Positions 7,163-16,983 are shown, counted from the first letter of the stretch. The stretch is 64,000 nt of DNA from PXAP01 sp964421595 (GCA_964421595.1 CAYQXY010000016.1:1-64000); one strand, 5' to 3'. Notes: generated by a model not told the origin, from the sequence alone. A program made the numbers and translations.

Positions 7163-8077
7163 ATGAGGAAAAAAATAGTTGTGGTAGGAAGCTCAAATAC
7201 CGATATGGTAGTCAAAGTACCTCATATACCGGCCCCCGGCGAAACGGTAATGGGTTCGGAACTGCTGACAATACAGGGAGGCAAGGGGGCAAACCAGGCA
7301 GTGGGAGCTGCCCGGGCCGGCGGTGAAGTAGTATTTATAGCATGTGTATCGGATGATACCTTTGGCACTGAATCAATCGAAAACTATAAGAAAGACAGTA
7401 TCGACACAACTTTTATAAAGGTCAAACCCGGCATCCATTCAGGGGTTGCGCTTATTAATGTTGCAGCCGACGGTGAGAACAGCATAGCTGTTGCGCCAGG
7501 TGCAAACAGCCACCTGCTTCCCGAAGATATTACGAAGGCACGGGATGCATTTGCCGGTGCCGGGGCTGTTCTTGTACAGCTTGAGATCCCAATGGAAACA
7601 GTTAAGACGGTAGCCGCCCTCGCAGGTGAATTAAATATTCCTCTGATCCTCAACCCTGCTCCGGGGGCAAAACTCTCCAAGGACCTGCTCAAGCAGATCT
7701 CGATAATAACCCCGAATGAAACCGAAGCGGCTCTTCTAACGGGCACCAGTGAAGTAAACGATGATACCATCCCCGAAATGGCTAAAGAACTTTACGATAT
7801 GGGTGTCGAAACGGTAATAATAACCCTGGGTAGCAAGGGCGTTTACATGCTGAACGGCGATTTCCAGGGGAATATACGTGGCTGCAAGGTCAAGGCTGTC
7901 GATACAACCGCAGCGGGTGATATTTTTAACGGTGCCCTTGCGGCGGCCCTTTCGGGGGGAAAAAAAGTCCGGCAGGCGATCGATTTTGCCCAGCGGGCTG
8001 CGGCAATCTCCGTCACACGCATGGGAGCCCAGCCTTCTGCTCCTCTGCTTGACGAGATCACCGGTTACCAGTTTTAG
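7163..8077 (+). CDS. rbsK: ribokinase
   Basis: 304 residues, usual ribokinase length. PfkB-family signatures are present: the N-terminal sugar-binding GGKGANQAVGAARAGG segment, the conserved NPAPG in LILNPAPG, NETEAALLTG, and the C-terminal VDTTAAGDIFNGALAAAL with the catalytic Asp and anion hole (TAAGD). VVGSSNTDMVV near the start is the ribose-contacting strand. It makes D-ribose-5-phosphate from ribose and ATP in the cytoplasm and is the intracellular end of the pathway implied by the downstream exported nucleoside hydrolases. Close relatives act on deoxyribose, so strict ribose specificity is inferred. Confidence 0.95.
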   Translation: MRKKIVVVGSSNTDMVVKVPHIPAPGETVMGSELLTIQGGKGANQAVGAARAGGEVVFIACVSDDTFGTESIENYKKDSIDTTFIKVKPGIHSGVALINVAADGENSIAVAPGANSHLLPEDITKARDAFAGAGAVLVQLEIPMETVKTVAALAGELNIPLILNPAPGAKLSKDLLKQISIITPNETEAALLTGTSEVNDDTIPEMAKELYDMGVETVIITLGSKGVYMLNGDFQGNIRGCKVKAVDTTAAGDIFNGALAAALSGGKKVRQAIDFAQRAAAISVTRMGAQPSAPLLDEITGYQF

Positions 8078-8098
8078 CCGGTATTAAGATTTGTAGAT

Positions 8099-8124
8099 AG
8101 GACAACCTTATAATTGTTGTTCCT
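8099..8124. other. inverted repeat after rbsK
   Basis: AGGACAAC (8099-8106) and GTTGTTCCT (8116-8124) can pair with one bulged base around a 9-base AT-rich loop, 22 bp after the rbsK stop. There is no T-run, so it may be an mRNA processing or stability hairpin, a weak attenuator, or a regulator site. Its arms recall the ACAA/TTGT half-sites of the LacI operator, but the spacing is wrong. Confidence 0.35.
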
Positions 8125-8254
8125 CGTCCACAAAAAGGAAGTCCCCGCCAGTGCATTCACTGTGCTGAAATTCACGGGACCGAAGGAAATGTTAAAAAAA
8201 GAAGCCCATTAACAAACCATGAACATATATTTAACCGATATGATGCCACAAAAT

Positions 8255-10477
8255 ATGAAAAAGAAGTTATTGACAACAATGCTTGCAGGCATGCTGTTTT
8301 CATCTATATCTTTTTCGCAGGTTAAGGTAATTTTCGACACTGATCATGGGGGTGACTCCGATGACCTCGGAGCACTGGTCATGCTTCATAACCTTCATAA
8401 CAGGGGCGAATGTGAATTGCTTGCAGTCATGGCGTGGACTACAGAACAATATGTAATACCTGCACTGGATGCAGTGAACCGCTATTATGGAAATCCTGAC
8501 ATCCCGCTCGGAGTGAGGTCGCACTCTGCGCATTTCACCGACTGGAATTACAACAAGCCGGTTGCCGATGCATTGCCGCACAGGCTGACTAATCAGGATG
8601 TGCCGCTTGCTGTTGATCTCTACCGGGAGATACTGTCAAAACAGGAAGACAATAGTGTCAGGATCGTTACAGTGGGGCCATTGGCTAATATAAGGGACCT
8701 GCTGATGTCGGGGCCCGATGAGTTTTCAGGCCTCAGCGGCAAAGAGCTGGTAGAGAAAAAAGTTGAGAAATTTATCATAATGGGCGGCAAGTTCCCAAAG
8801 GGTGATGACGAATGGAACTTCAACGGCAATATGCCGGGAGTAACTCGCTACGTTCTTGAAAACATTACCGTTCCAATAGTTTTTTCAGGCTTTGAGATCG
8901 GGTTGATTATCCATACAGGTCCCCGTTTCCATGAACTGGACCCGGGCCATCCACTTTATGTCGGCTACATGCACTTCAGCAAATACGCATCCTGGATGAA
9001 AGACCGTTACCGGGAAGGAAGGATCACTCCTAATGCCTCCTATGATCAGACAGCAGTGCTTTATGCAGTACGTGGCGGCGTTGGAAAGTACTGGGACAAG
9101 GTCGAAAACGGCTACTGTGTGGCCGATGATACCGGAGGGAATGTCTGGGTGGAAACCGAAAAACCGACCAATCACTCTTACCTGGTACTGAAAAAGAGCC
9201 CCGAAGAGATGGCGCAAATCATCTATTCGCTGAAGCTGGAGGATGCACGTAAACGGCCCAGGATAATTGTAACCACCGACGGAGAGAGTGACGATAAGTG
9301 TTCCTTTGTAAGATTCCTGCTTTATACCACCGATTTTGATATAGAAGGGCTGATCTACACTAATTCGAAATGGCATCTAAAAGGGAATGGTACCTCCTGG
9401 ATGCATGATTTTATTGACCAGTATGCTAGAGTCCGCGATAACCTCCTGGTACATCACCCGGAGTACCCTTCCGCCGAAAGGCTTAAATCACTGGTCTATA
9501 CAGGTCAGATGGATAAAGTTGGCAGGGAGGCTGTCGGCGAAAATATGGACACACCCGGATCAGACCGTATCGTCGAAGTGCTGCTCGATAATGATCCGAG
9601 ACCGGTGTGGCTGCAGGCATGGGGCGGACTCAACAATATTGCCCAGGCGTTTTACCGGATAAAAGTATCTTACCCGGACAGATATGAAGAGGCTGCCGCT
9701 AAGGCAATGGTTTACGCCATTGCCGAGCAGGACAATCTGAAACGGTGGATGCATGAAGAGATTCCAGAAGTAAATTATATACTTAACGCTCAGCAATTCT
9801 GGCGGGTAATTGCCTATGCATGGGACAGGAAAAACCCGATGGAGGACCATGAGATATATACAGCCGGATGGCTTGAAGAAAAAGTGCTCAGCGTCGGGCC
9901 CCTGGGAGATATTTATGACAGGGAAATGATGGAAGAGGGTGACTCCCCGGCATTTTTTCATGTTATGAACACCGGTATGCGCAGTACTGAAAGTCCTTCA
10001 TGGGGAGGTTGGGGAGGCCGGTTTGCTAAACATGGCCCCGGCAACTTCTGGACAGACGCTGTAGACGACGGAGATAATACAAAACCGCTCTGGCGTTTTA
10101 TTGTGCCTGTATCAGATGATTTTGCTGCCAGGATGCAATGGACGGTCGCATCAAGTTACGATGAGGCCAACCATGGCCCGGTTGTTCTTCTGAACCACGA
10201 TGAAGACCTGGTGGTTAATGCCGGAGGGCAAGTCACACTCGATGCATCACCCACCTGGGATCCCGATGGAGATGAGCTGGAATTCAGTTGGTGGGTATAT
10301 AATGAGGCCGGTTCATGGGAGGGTGAAGTGACAATTTCCGGTGACAATGAGCCTGTTGCGGAGGTTGATATTCCGGTGGGAGCCGCCGGTGAGACAATAC
10401 ATATCATATTCGAGGTAAGGGACAATGCTGAATTTCCGATGACAAGATACAGACGGGTAATATTGAAAGTTGAATAA
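8255..10477 (+). CDS. exported nucleoside hydrolase-DUF1593 fusion
   Basis: 740 residues from the ATG at 8255, chosen because MKKKLLTTMLAGMLFSSISF is a clean signal peptide; a start at 8219 adds 12 residues before it. Residues about 24-330 are an IUNH-type nucleoside hydrolase: calcium loop FDTDHGGDSDDLGAL, TVGPLANI, IIMGG, DEWNFNGN and YDQTAVLYAVRG, where classical enzymes have HDP. From about residue 345 a second nucleoside-hydrolase-like domain of the DUF1593/Sde182 type follows (IIVTTDGESDDKCSFVRFL, TPGSDRIVEVLL, WLQAWGG, SWGGWGGRF). A PKD/Ig-like domain (WDPDGDELEFSWW) ends the protein. It probably acts in the periplasm or outside, releasing ribose from ribosides. Two catalytic-type domains in one chain is unusual. 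Confidence 0.88.
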   Translation: MKKKLLTTMLAGMLFSSISFSQVKVIFDTDHGGDSDDLGALVMLHNLHNRGECELLAVMAWTTEQYVIPALDAVNRYYGNPDIPLGVRSHSAHFTDWNYNKPVADALPHRLTNQDVPLAVDLYREILSKQEDNSVRIVTVGPLANIRDLLMSGPDEFSGLSGKELVEKKVEKFIIMGGKFPKGDDEWNFNGNMPGVTRYVLENITVPIVFSGFEIGLIIHTGPRFHELDPGHPLYVGYMHFSKYASWMKDRYREGRITPNASYDQTAVLYAVRGGVGKYWDKVENGYCVADDTGGNVWVETEKPTNHSYLVLKKSPEEMAQIIYSLKLEDARKRPRIIVTTDGESDDKCSFVRFLLYTTDFDIEGLIYTNSKWHLKGNGTSWMHDFIDQYARVRDNLLVHHPEYPSAERLKSLVYTGQMDKVGREAVGENMDTPGSDRIVEVLLDNDPRPVWLQAWGGLNNIAQAFYRIKVSYPDRYEEAAAKAMVYAIAEQDNLKRWMHEEIPEVNYILNAQQFWRVIAYAWDRKNPMEDHEIYTAGWLEEKVLSVGPLGDIYDREMMEEGDSPAFFHVMNTGMRSTESPSWGGWGGRFAKHGPGNFWTDAVDDGDNTKPLWRFIVPVSDDFAARMQWTVASSYDEANHGPVVLLNHDEDLVVNAGGQVTLDASPTWDPDGDELEFSWWVYNEAGSWEGEVTISGDNEPVAEVDIPVGAAGETIHIIFEVRDNAEFPMTRYRRVILKVE

Positions 10478-10564
10478 TTGACACAGACGGGTACTATAGA
10501 CAGTTGAATTAATTATAAAGTGACCAGTGAAGAGCCTGACATGCTCCTCTTAAATCTAACTCTT

Positions 10565-11980
10565 ATGAAGGTTTTTTCAGTTTCTCTAAGTGTAATGATC
10601 AGTGCTGCTTCTATCTCCTGTTCAAAAAAGCAGGAGGAAGAGTCCAGGAAAGCACCTAATGTATTATTTATTGCAATTGATGATCTTCGGCCGGAGCTGA
10701 GCTTTTATGGCGAAAGCCATATTAAATCACCATATTTGAATGATTTAGCCGAAGAATCAATTGTGTTTAAAAGGGCATATTGCAATGTTCCTGTTTGTGG
10801 AGCTTCAAGAGCGAGTTTGTTAACCGGTGCCAGGCCAACCCGCCACAGGTTCATCGATTATAATACAAGTAAGGATGAAGATATGCCGGATGCAGTATCT
10901 CTTCCCATGCATTTCAAAAATAATGGTTATAACACAATTTCCAACGGAAAGGTCTTTCATCATAAAATGGATGACAGCCTTTCATGGAACGAAATATGGA
11001 GGCCCGATGGGAATATAAGAGATTACCAAACTCAGGAGAATATTGAACTTAATTTACTGCCAGGAAAAAGGGGTAAGCCTTATGAGATAGCTGATGTGGA
11101 AGATGATGCTTACTGGGATGGGCGGATTGCAAATAAGGGAATTGAAGATTTGAAAAAGCTCAGCGAATCAGATAAACCCTTCTTCCTTGCACTCGGTTTT
11201 ATGAAACCGCACCTGCCGTTTAACGCACCCGTAAAATACTGGGAAATGTATGATTACGATAGTATAACACTGCCTCCAAATTATATTCAGCCTGAAACCA
11301 CTCCACCGGGTGCATTTCACAACTTTGGAGAGTTACGGTCATATGCCACTGTACCGGAGAGTGGTCCCTTGAGTGACGATATGGCAAGGAAGCTGATACA
11401 CGGTTACTATGCCACCGTGAGTTATGTCGATGCACAGATAGGACGAGTTCTCACTGAGCTTGACGACCTCGGACTTGCCGATAATACAATAGTTGTGCTA
11501 TGGGGTGATCATGGTTATTTTTTGGGTGAGCAAATGCTCTGGTGCAAACATTCAACATTTGAAAAGGCTTTGAGATCACCACTGGTGATAAAGGTTCCCG
11601 GCAAAACCCGGGGTACTGCAACTGATGCCATCACTGAATTCATAGATATTTACCCAACCCTTTGTGATCTGGCAGGTATTGATAAACCGGTACATATGGA
11701 AGGTGAAAGTCTGGTACCTGTACTTGATGGAGGACAAATGCAAAAAGATTATGCTGTGGCAAAATATTTAAACGCTGTGTGTCTTATCGAAGGCAGCATT
11801 TTCTATACTGAATGGACTGACGATGAGGGGACAGCATATGCACGAATGCTTTTCGACCACCAGAATGATCCTATGGAACTGAATAACCTTGCGGAGAAGG
11901 ATGAATACCAGGGTTTAGTGGAAAACATGTCTGAAGAATTGAGGGAAAAGTGGGGAAAAGATTTTCTTGTTTCCCCTTAA
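10565..11980 (+). CDS. sulfatase, iduronate-2-sulfatase-like (lipoprotein)
   Basis: 471 residues from the ATG at 10565, preferred over the upstream frame start at 10520 because MKVFSVSLSVMISAASISC is a lipoprotein signal with its lipobox Cys. The formylglycine site reads PVCGASRASLLTG (C-x-A-S-R variant, seen in family S1 iduronate-2-sulfatase-like enzymes). Metal ligands are in IAIDDLRPEL and VVLWGDHGYFLGEQ. These enzymes remove sulfate esters from sugars and need the Cys converted to formylglycine by a maturase, not seen in this window. Its place among riboside and glycoside enzymes suggests the locus substrate is sulfated, or that the gene serves a separate glycan. Confidence 0.9.
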   Translation: MKVFSVSLSVMISAASISCSKKQEEESRKAPNVLFIAIDDLRPELSFYGESHIKSPYLNDLAEESIVFKRAYCNVPVCGASRASLLTGARPTRHRFIDYNTSKDEDMPDAVSLPMHFKNNGYNTISNGKVFHHKMDDSLSWNEIWRPDGNIRDYQTQENIELNLLPGKRGKPYEIADVEDDAYWDGRIANKGIEDLKKLSESDKPFFLALGFMKPHLPFNAPVKYWEMYDYDSITLPPNYIQPETTPPGAFHNFGELRSYATVPESGPLSDDMARKLIHGYYATVSYVDAQIGRVLTELDDLGLADNTIVVLWGDHGYFLGEQMLWCKHSTFEKALRSPLVIKVPGKTRGTATDAITEFIDIYPTLCDLAGIDKPVHMEGESLVPVLDGGQMQKDYAVAKYLNAVCLIEGSIFYTEWTDDEGTAYARMLFDHQNDPMELNNLAEKDEYQGLVENMSEELREKWGKDFLVSP

Positions 11981-12053
11981 CAGTTGAGGCGGCTGTCCGG
12001 TCAGCCCTGTGATCAGATTAAAAACAGTAATCCAACTTTAAATCCAAATATAT

Positions 12054-13517
12054 ATGAAGATGAGAAAAAAAATCATATTTATCGCACTGGCAGGAATATT
12101 ACTGTGTGGTGCTGCTATTCCAAATGCTTATGCCGGTGAAGGCGATATAAGACCATACAGGAATAACCCATGGTACTGGGAATACCAGGGAGAGCCAATC
12201 ATGCTGGTAGGTGCCAGCGATCGGGATAATCTGTGGCAATGGACAGGTGACAGACTCATAGAGCAGCTTGACCTGATAGAGTCGGTCGGCGGAAATTATG
12301 TTCGCAATACCATGAGCGACAGAAATGAAGGAGATACTTATGCTGCAGTCGAAGTCGAGCCAGGTCGCTATGACATTGAACAATGGAATGAAGCCTACTG
12401 GGATAAATTACGCTTCTTTCTTGATGAAACCCTTAAACGGGGAATCATTGTCCAGTTAACGCTATGGGACTGGTTTGATCTTTCGGGTGATAATGTTTAC
12501 GGCCGTTTTGCCGTGCATCCTTTAAATCCCGACAATAATATCAACTGGGAAACCGGTACCATATCCGACGCATGGGATTATTACGGGGGTTCATTATCGG
12601 GAAATAACGAAGCAGTTCTGAAATATCAGCACCGCTATATCGACAGACTTATTTCAATCACCGCAGGTTATGGCCATATAATCTACAACATTGGAAATGA
12701 AAGTGGCCTTGGCATAGAATGGGATCAATACTGGGCCATTTACATAAAAGAGGCTGCACAAAGACATGGAAGGGATATCCAGGTTACAACAATGCTTTTC
12801 GCCCCCGGAAACTCAGTTCGCCGTGTAATGGCAAACAGGGATATTTTTTCTTTTACAGATGTTTCACAAAACAACCAGGATGCACTCGGACCGGTTGGAA
12901 AAAAACACTGGGAAAACCTTCTTTTCTGGCGGAAGATGATCGCCTTGAGCGATGAGGGCCCTATGCCCATTAATAATGAGAAGGTTTACGGACAGGGCGT
13001 GGGACTCAATACCGCGGCCGGTACGGAGAAAGAAGCGGTAGAGCGGTTCTGGAGAAATGTGTTTGGCGGCGCTGCATCAACAAGGTTTCACAGGCCTGCA
13101 CTAAGAGACGGAGGTGCATGGGGATGGGGAATAGGCATCTCCGAAAGGGCACAGCAGACTTTAAGGGCGGTAAACATGTTCCTCGAAGAGTTTGACATTT
13201 TTAACGCCGAACCATATGATGCATTTCAAACCGTAGGAAATTCGGTTGATTCATATTGTCTGGCAGATATGGGTAAAGCATATGCAGTTTACTTCCCCGG
13301 CGGCAGAGCAACTGTCCATCTTGACCCTTGGGTACATATGAGCCGGGTATCGGTTAAATGGCTGGATATTTCTTCACTGTCATGGAGTGAAGAAGTAATA
13401 ATGGAACCCAGATGGGATGATTTTGATGGCACGGACTGGTGGGGCCCTCAACGGATAATTACACTTGCTCCAAGGGACCACCGCTCCTATGTTGCAGTCA
13501 TAAAAGTACTTGATTGA
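12054..13517 (+). CDS. exported TIM-barrel glycoside-hydrolase-like protein
   Basis: 487 residues with a signal peptide (KIIFIALAGILLCGAAIPNAYA). The body looks like a (beta/alpha)8 glycosidase: an N-terminal WYWEYQGEPIMLVGASD strand typical of DUF4038/collagen-binding-like glycosidases, IVQLTLWDWFD, and YNIGNESG, where Glu216 is a good candidate acid/base residue. A later VYGQG region may supply the second carboxylate, but I cannot place the nucleophile with confidence. The C-terminus (about 410-487) looks like a small beta-sandwich. No CAZy family is assigned. It follows the sulfatase by 73 bp on the same strand and is probably part of the same operon. Confidence 0.7.
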   Translation: MKMRKKIIFIALAGILLCGAAIPNAYAGEGDIRPYRNNPWYWEYQGEPIMLVGASDRDNLWQWTGDRLIEQLDLIESVGGNYVRNTMSDRNEGDTYAAVEVEPGRYDIEQWNEAYWDKLRFFLDETLKRGIIVQLTLWDWFDLSGDNVYGRFAVHPLNPDNNINWETGTISDAWDYYGGSLSGNNEAVLKYQHRYIDRLISITAGYGHIIYNIGNESGLGIEWDQYWAIYIKEAAQRHGRDIQVTTMLFAPGNSVRRVMANRDIFSFTDVSQNNQDALGPVGKKHWENLLFWRKMIALSDEGPMPINNEKVYGQGVGLNTAAGTEKEAVERFWRNVFGGAASTRFHRPALRDGGAWGWGIGISERAQQTLRAVNMFLEEFDIFNAEPYDAFQTVGNSVDSYCLADMGKAYAVYFPGGRATVHLDPWVHMSRVSVKWLDISSLSWSEEVIMEPRWDDFDGTDWWGPQRIITLAPRDHRSYVAVIKVLD

Positions 13518-13697
13518 ATTACCTTGCTGGTAAAACCTGATTGATACTATGAAAACAATTTCCTTTTTCCTGCTTCCCTTTGATCTGGCAGCCATTTATT
13601 TGGTCTTACAACCATCACCATTTCACCACCGGGGGATGGACAATGGATCGCGTTAACAAATAAACGGTAAAATATTTTCTAATTTAACTGATAATTC

Positions 13698-14768
13698 ATG
13701 CAATCATATTTCAGCGTCATAGTTTTTAGCTTCTCCGTGATCATTATGCAAGGGTGTGGGGAACAGAATGTAAACCGTATTGAGCCGGTTAAAATAATAC
13801 TTGACACCGATATGGGCTCCGATTGTGATGATGCCGGAGCTCTTGCATTGCTGCACCATTACACAGACCTGGGTCTGGCCGAAATAACAGGATGTATTTA
13901 CAGCTCGGGTAAGGTCCCCTATGGCGCTGGCATTACAGAGGCAATAAATATTTATTATGGCCGCCCCGATATCCCCATTGGTGCATACTACGGCGACGAG
14001 GTAGGCGACCCGGTCGATAAGATGACTGCCGGCAAGCTTGTTCGCGATACGGTAGCATTCGGAAACAGAATAATTCAAAATACCGATACCGAAGAACAAA
14101 CAAGTCTTAACAGGAAGCTTTTGGCTGAGGCCGATGACGGCAGCATAACCTACATTACGATTGGCCATACAAAAGGACTCTACCAGCTTCTTGTTTCGGA
14201 TCCGGATGACATATCGACGCTAAGCGGCAGGGAACTTATTGCAGCAAAGGTGGATCGCTGGATAGCGCTCGGAGCACTCAGGGCTAACAATGATGATAAT
14301 CATTTTGTCAGGGACTGGAACTTCTTTTTTAATGAAACTGCTCCATATACAAAATACCTGGTTGATAATTTTCCGGGGACGGTCTATTATATTGATGCCG
14401 GATCAAGTACAATGACAGGCAGATCTTTGAAACATACCCCGCCTGGTAATATTGTAAGAACGGTTTACAGGGACTGGCTCTGGGAGGTAATGAAAAATAC
14501 TCTCGACGACCAGAGGCCGAGCTGGGACCTGGCTGCAGTCTACTTTGCGGTGGAAGGCACGGGTGAGTTTCTGGAGAACATGGGAAGGGGCCGTCTGGAG
14601 TTTGACCTTGAGATAGGGTGCCGGTGGCACAGTGATGAGAATGCCATGCCGGAACAGTATTTCATAATGCAAAAAAAGGGGACTGACGTGAGTTTCGCCG
14701 ATTACCTGAACGAAATGATATCTGCTGAACCTGCCCTGAAAAGCGGTTCACGGAGGAGCGGAAATTGA
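13698..14768 (+). CDS. nucleoside hydrolase, exported lipoprotein
   Basis: 356 residues with a lipoprotein signal (SVIVFSFSVIIMQGC; Cys at about residue 20). IUNH fold: calcium/substrate loop ILDTDMGSDCDDAGAL (Asp36, Asp38, Asp42, Asp44, Asp45), ITIGHTKGL in place of the usual GPLTN, a DWNFFFNE segment corresponding to the NFN motif, and SWDLAAVYFAV where classical enzymes have HDPxA. The aspartate is kept but the preceding histidine is Trp. This lineage is common in polysaccharide-degrading Bacteroidota and Planctomycetota and its substrates are poorly known. Hydrolysis of N-ribosyl bonds outside the cytoplasm is the family-based expectation. Confidence 0.85.
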   Translation: MQSYFSVIVFSFSVIIMQGCGEQNVNRIEPVKIILDTDMGSDCDDAGALALLHHYTDLGLAEITGCIYSSGKVPYGAGITEAINIYYGRPDIPIGAYYGDEVGDPVDKMTAGKLVRDTVAFGNRIIQNTDTEEQTSLNRKLLAEADDGSITYITIGHTKGLYQLLVSDPDDISTLSGRELIAAKVDRWIALGALRANNDDNHFVRDWNFFFNETAPYTKYLVDNFPGTVYYIDAGSSTMTGRSLKHTPPGNIVRTVYRDWLWEVMKNTLDDQRPSWDLAAVYFAVEGTGEFLENMGRGRLEFDLEIGCRWHSDENAMPEQYFIMQKKGTDVSFADYLNEMISAEPALKSGSRRSGN

Positions 14769-14831
14769 TGATTTTGCCCATTGAATAATATAAACTACTG
14801 ACAATTAACTTAATAAACTCAATTTACAAGC

Positions 14832-15620
14832 ATGAACCCCGCCTCAACCCACAGGAGAAATGGTCGCTGCGACATTGAATACGTGAACGAACGCATTGAA
14901 CGGATAAGAAAAATGGATGCATTCGAACGTTTACTCACTGTACACGACTATGAATATTGTTCCAGGGAACATCACATGGTCGATTTTATCTCCATCCAGA
15001 GCTGGAGGCCAAATCTTTACAACCTTATGCTCCAGACCTGGCAAATCCATTCCAACAAGCCGGTGGTCAACATGGAGCATGGAGGCTATGAAGAGGGGCC
15101 TTACCTGTCGTTCGAGGGAAATTACGTCAATGCCGAACAATGTCTTGTAAGGGCCTGGGAATGTGTATTTGCCGGGGTATACCCCTCCTATTACTGGCAG
15201 AACAGCGCCTGGGATATTGTAATTTTCGACGCACTTGACCCAAAACATGATTTCGACCCGCCGAAATACGAATATTACAGGTACATGACTGATTTTTTCA
15301 CCAGGTACAATTTCAACAAATTGTTCCCTGTCGAGCAAAAACTGACCACCAACAACCGCCAGGAGCTGGAAAACCTTGCTACCAATGGTTACCCTTTGAC
15401 CAACGGAACTGACCTTTTTATGTTTTTTATACCCGCTGCAACCTTTATAATCAATACTGTTTTGCCAGAACCAGAAAGCGGTAATATAAAGGCCATATGG
15501 TATAATATCTACACAGGTGAATATGCCGGCGAACAGGTTGCTCAGTGGAGAGGATGGAATGAATTCCGGTCGCCCTGGAAAAATACAGATGCCATACTGG
15601 TTATTGAGTATGAATGGTGA
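14832..15620 (+). CDS. truncated glycosidase-like protein (C-terminal half)
   Basis: 262 residues without signal peptide; an in-frame stop lies 15 bp upstream of the ATG, so the frame cannot extend. The sequence matches the second half of a DUF4038/DUF5060-type TIM-barrel glycosidase: FISIQSWRPNLYN, then NKPVVNMEHGGYEEG (probable nucleophile Glu), RAWECVFAGVYPSYYWQNSAW, and a short C-terminal beta domain (IKAIWYNIYTGEY). The N-terminal barrel half with the acid/base residue and the export signal is missing. It is likely a 5'-deleted gene that no longer makes a working enzyme, although the frame has stayed open over 260 codons. Neighbours on both sides are exported. Confidence 0.6.
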   Translation: MNPASTHRRNGRCDIEYVNERIERIRKMDAFERLLTVHDYEYCSREHHMVDFISIQSWRPNLYNLMLQTWQIHSNKPVVNMEHGGYEEGPYLSFEGNYVNAEQCLVRAWECVFAGVYPSYYWQNSAWDIVIFDALDPKHDFDPPKYEYYRYMTDFFTRYNFNKLFPVEQKLTTNNRQELENLATNGYPLTNGTDLFMFFIPAATFIINTVLPEPESGNIKAIWYNIYTGEYAGEQVAQWRGWNEFRSPWKNTDAILVIEYEW

Positions 15621-15654
15621 GTTCACAAGCTAATAATTATAAAAAACGAAAATC

Positions 15655-16983
15655 ATGAGAAGATCATTTTCCTTTTTTACTATTTTGTTCCTGATTCTGA
15701 CCATCATCCCTGTTGAAGCCAGGCAGCCAGAACCAAAACCCCGGGTTATCGTTATGAACGACGGCGAAATTGATGACCGAAGCTCAATGGTAAGGTTTCT
15801 TCTCTATACAAACAATGTTGAATGTCTGGCAATCATACAGACCAATTCAGTGTACCAGCGGAGTGGTTGGAGCAGCGACAAATGGATTGAAGAACAAATT
15901 GACGCATATGAGAAAGTTCACCCCAACCTGGTAATTCATGACCCGTCATATCCTACTGCTGACTATCTTAGGAGCATTTTGCTGGTTGGTGATGAAGATG
16001 AGGCTCACCTGTTGCCAGGTGGCTGGGATTCGTGGAACAGGTTTCCTGGCATGGAACCCTTGATAGATCCTTCCAACTGGCCGGATACACCAGGGTCTGA
16101 CAGGATCGTTGAGATACTTTTGGAAGATGATCCAGGGCCGGTTCATATACAGGCATGGGGAGGAGGGAATACGGCCATAAGGGCTTTTGATAAACTAAAG
16201 GCCGAGCATCCTGATGACTATGAAAGGGCCGTTTCCAAGGCAATGATGTATCACATCTGGTACCAGGATTGGGCTGGCAACTATATTGAAAGGCACCATC
16301 CCAGGGTAACCATGGTGCTCAGTTACTTTTTTTCAGGAACCTGGGACTATGGGAGCCAGAGATATACTTATCAGTTTATCAATGATTATGTCAGAAATAA
16401 TCATGGGCCCCTGGGGGCACAATATCCGCAGGACTATATCAGCGAAGGGGATTCCCCGGCGTTTTTATATTCCATTGCCAACGGGCTCAGAAGCCAGGAA
16501 AATCCCACATACGGCGGATGGGGAGGAAGGTTTTACAATGTGTTTGGCAATGTTTACAGGGATGTGTCCAAAGGATCATACAGGAAATGGGTGGAATATG
16601 CCAACAGGGATTTCCATGCAAGGATGCAATGGTGTGTTGCCGAAAGATTTGAAGATGCAAACCACCATCCAGTGGTTGAAATAGCTGGTGGCCTTGACAG
16701 AACGGTGAAATCAGGAGAAGAAGTGGTCCTGGAGGCCAAGGTATCAGACCCTGATGATGACAGGGAGTTTGATCAATTGCGGGGTTTATTGTGGTGGCAT
16801 TATCAGGAAGCAGGCACCTTCAAAGAAATGGTGGAAACATCAAATCCCAGGAGCACTAAAATAAGTTTTATTGCTCCAAAGGTAAACCAGCCTGAGACCA
16901 TTCACATGATCTTCCAGGCTACAGACCGGGGCAATCCGCCACTCACAACATTTCAAAGGGTAATTATTACAGTAGTCCCATAA
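15655..16983 (+). CDS. exported DUF1593 nucleoside-hydrolase-like protein
   Basis: 442 residues, signal peptide to about residue 22 (FFTILFLILTIIPVEA). The DUF1593/Sde182 N-terminal nucleoside-hydrolase-like domain begins at VIVMNDGEIDDRSSMVRFLL and contains TPGSDRIVEILLEDDPG, HIQAWGGGN, EGDSPAFL and YGGWGGRF. A C-terminal Ig/PKD-like domain starts near residue 340 (VSDPDDD...LLWWHYQEAG). It is closely parallel to the second half of the fusion at 8255 and to the next gene. The first Asp of the metal loop is Asn (MNDGE), unlike the TDGE/TDTG paralogues. Some relatives are annotated as cellulose-binding Sde182; catalytic activity has to my knowledge not been generally established. Confidence 0.85.
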   Translation: MRRSFSFFTILFLILTIIPVEARQPEPKPRVIVMNDGEIDDRSSMVRFLLYTNNVECLAIIQTNSVYQRSGWSSDKWIEEQIDAYEKVHPNLVIHDPSYPTADYLRSILLVGDEDEAHLLPGGWDSWNRFPGMEPLIDPSNWPDTPGSDRIVEILLEDDPGPVHIQAWGGGNTAIRAFDKLKAEHPDDYERAVSKAMMYHIWYQDWAGNYIERHHPRVTMVLSYFFSGTWDYGSQRYTYQFINDYVRNNHGPLGAQYPQDYISEGDSPAFLYSIANGLRSQENPTYGGWGGRFYNVFGNVYRDVSKGSYRKWVEYANRDFHARMQWCVAERFEDANHHPVVEIAGGLDRTVKSGEEVVLEAKVSDPDDDREFDQLRGLLWWHYQEAGTFKEMVETSNPRSTKISFIAPKVNQPETIHMIFQATDRGNPPLTTFQRVIITVVP

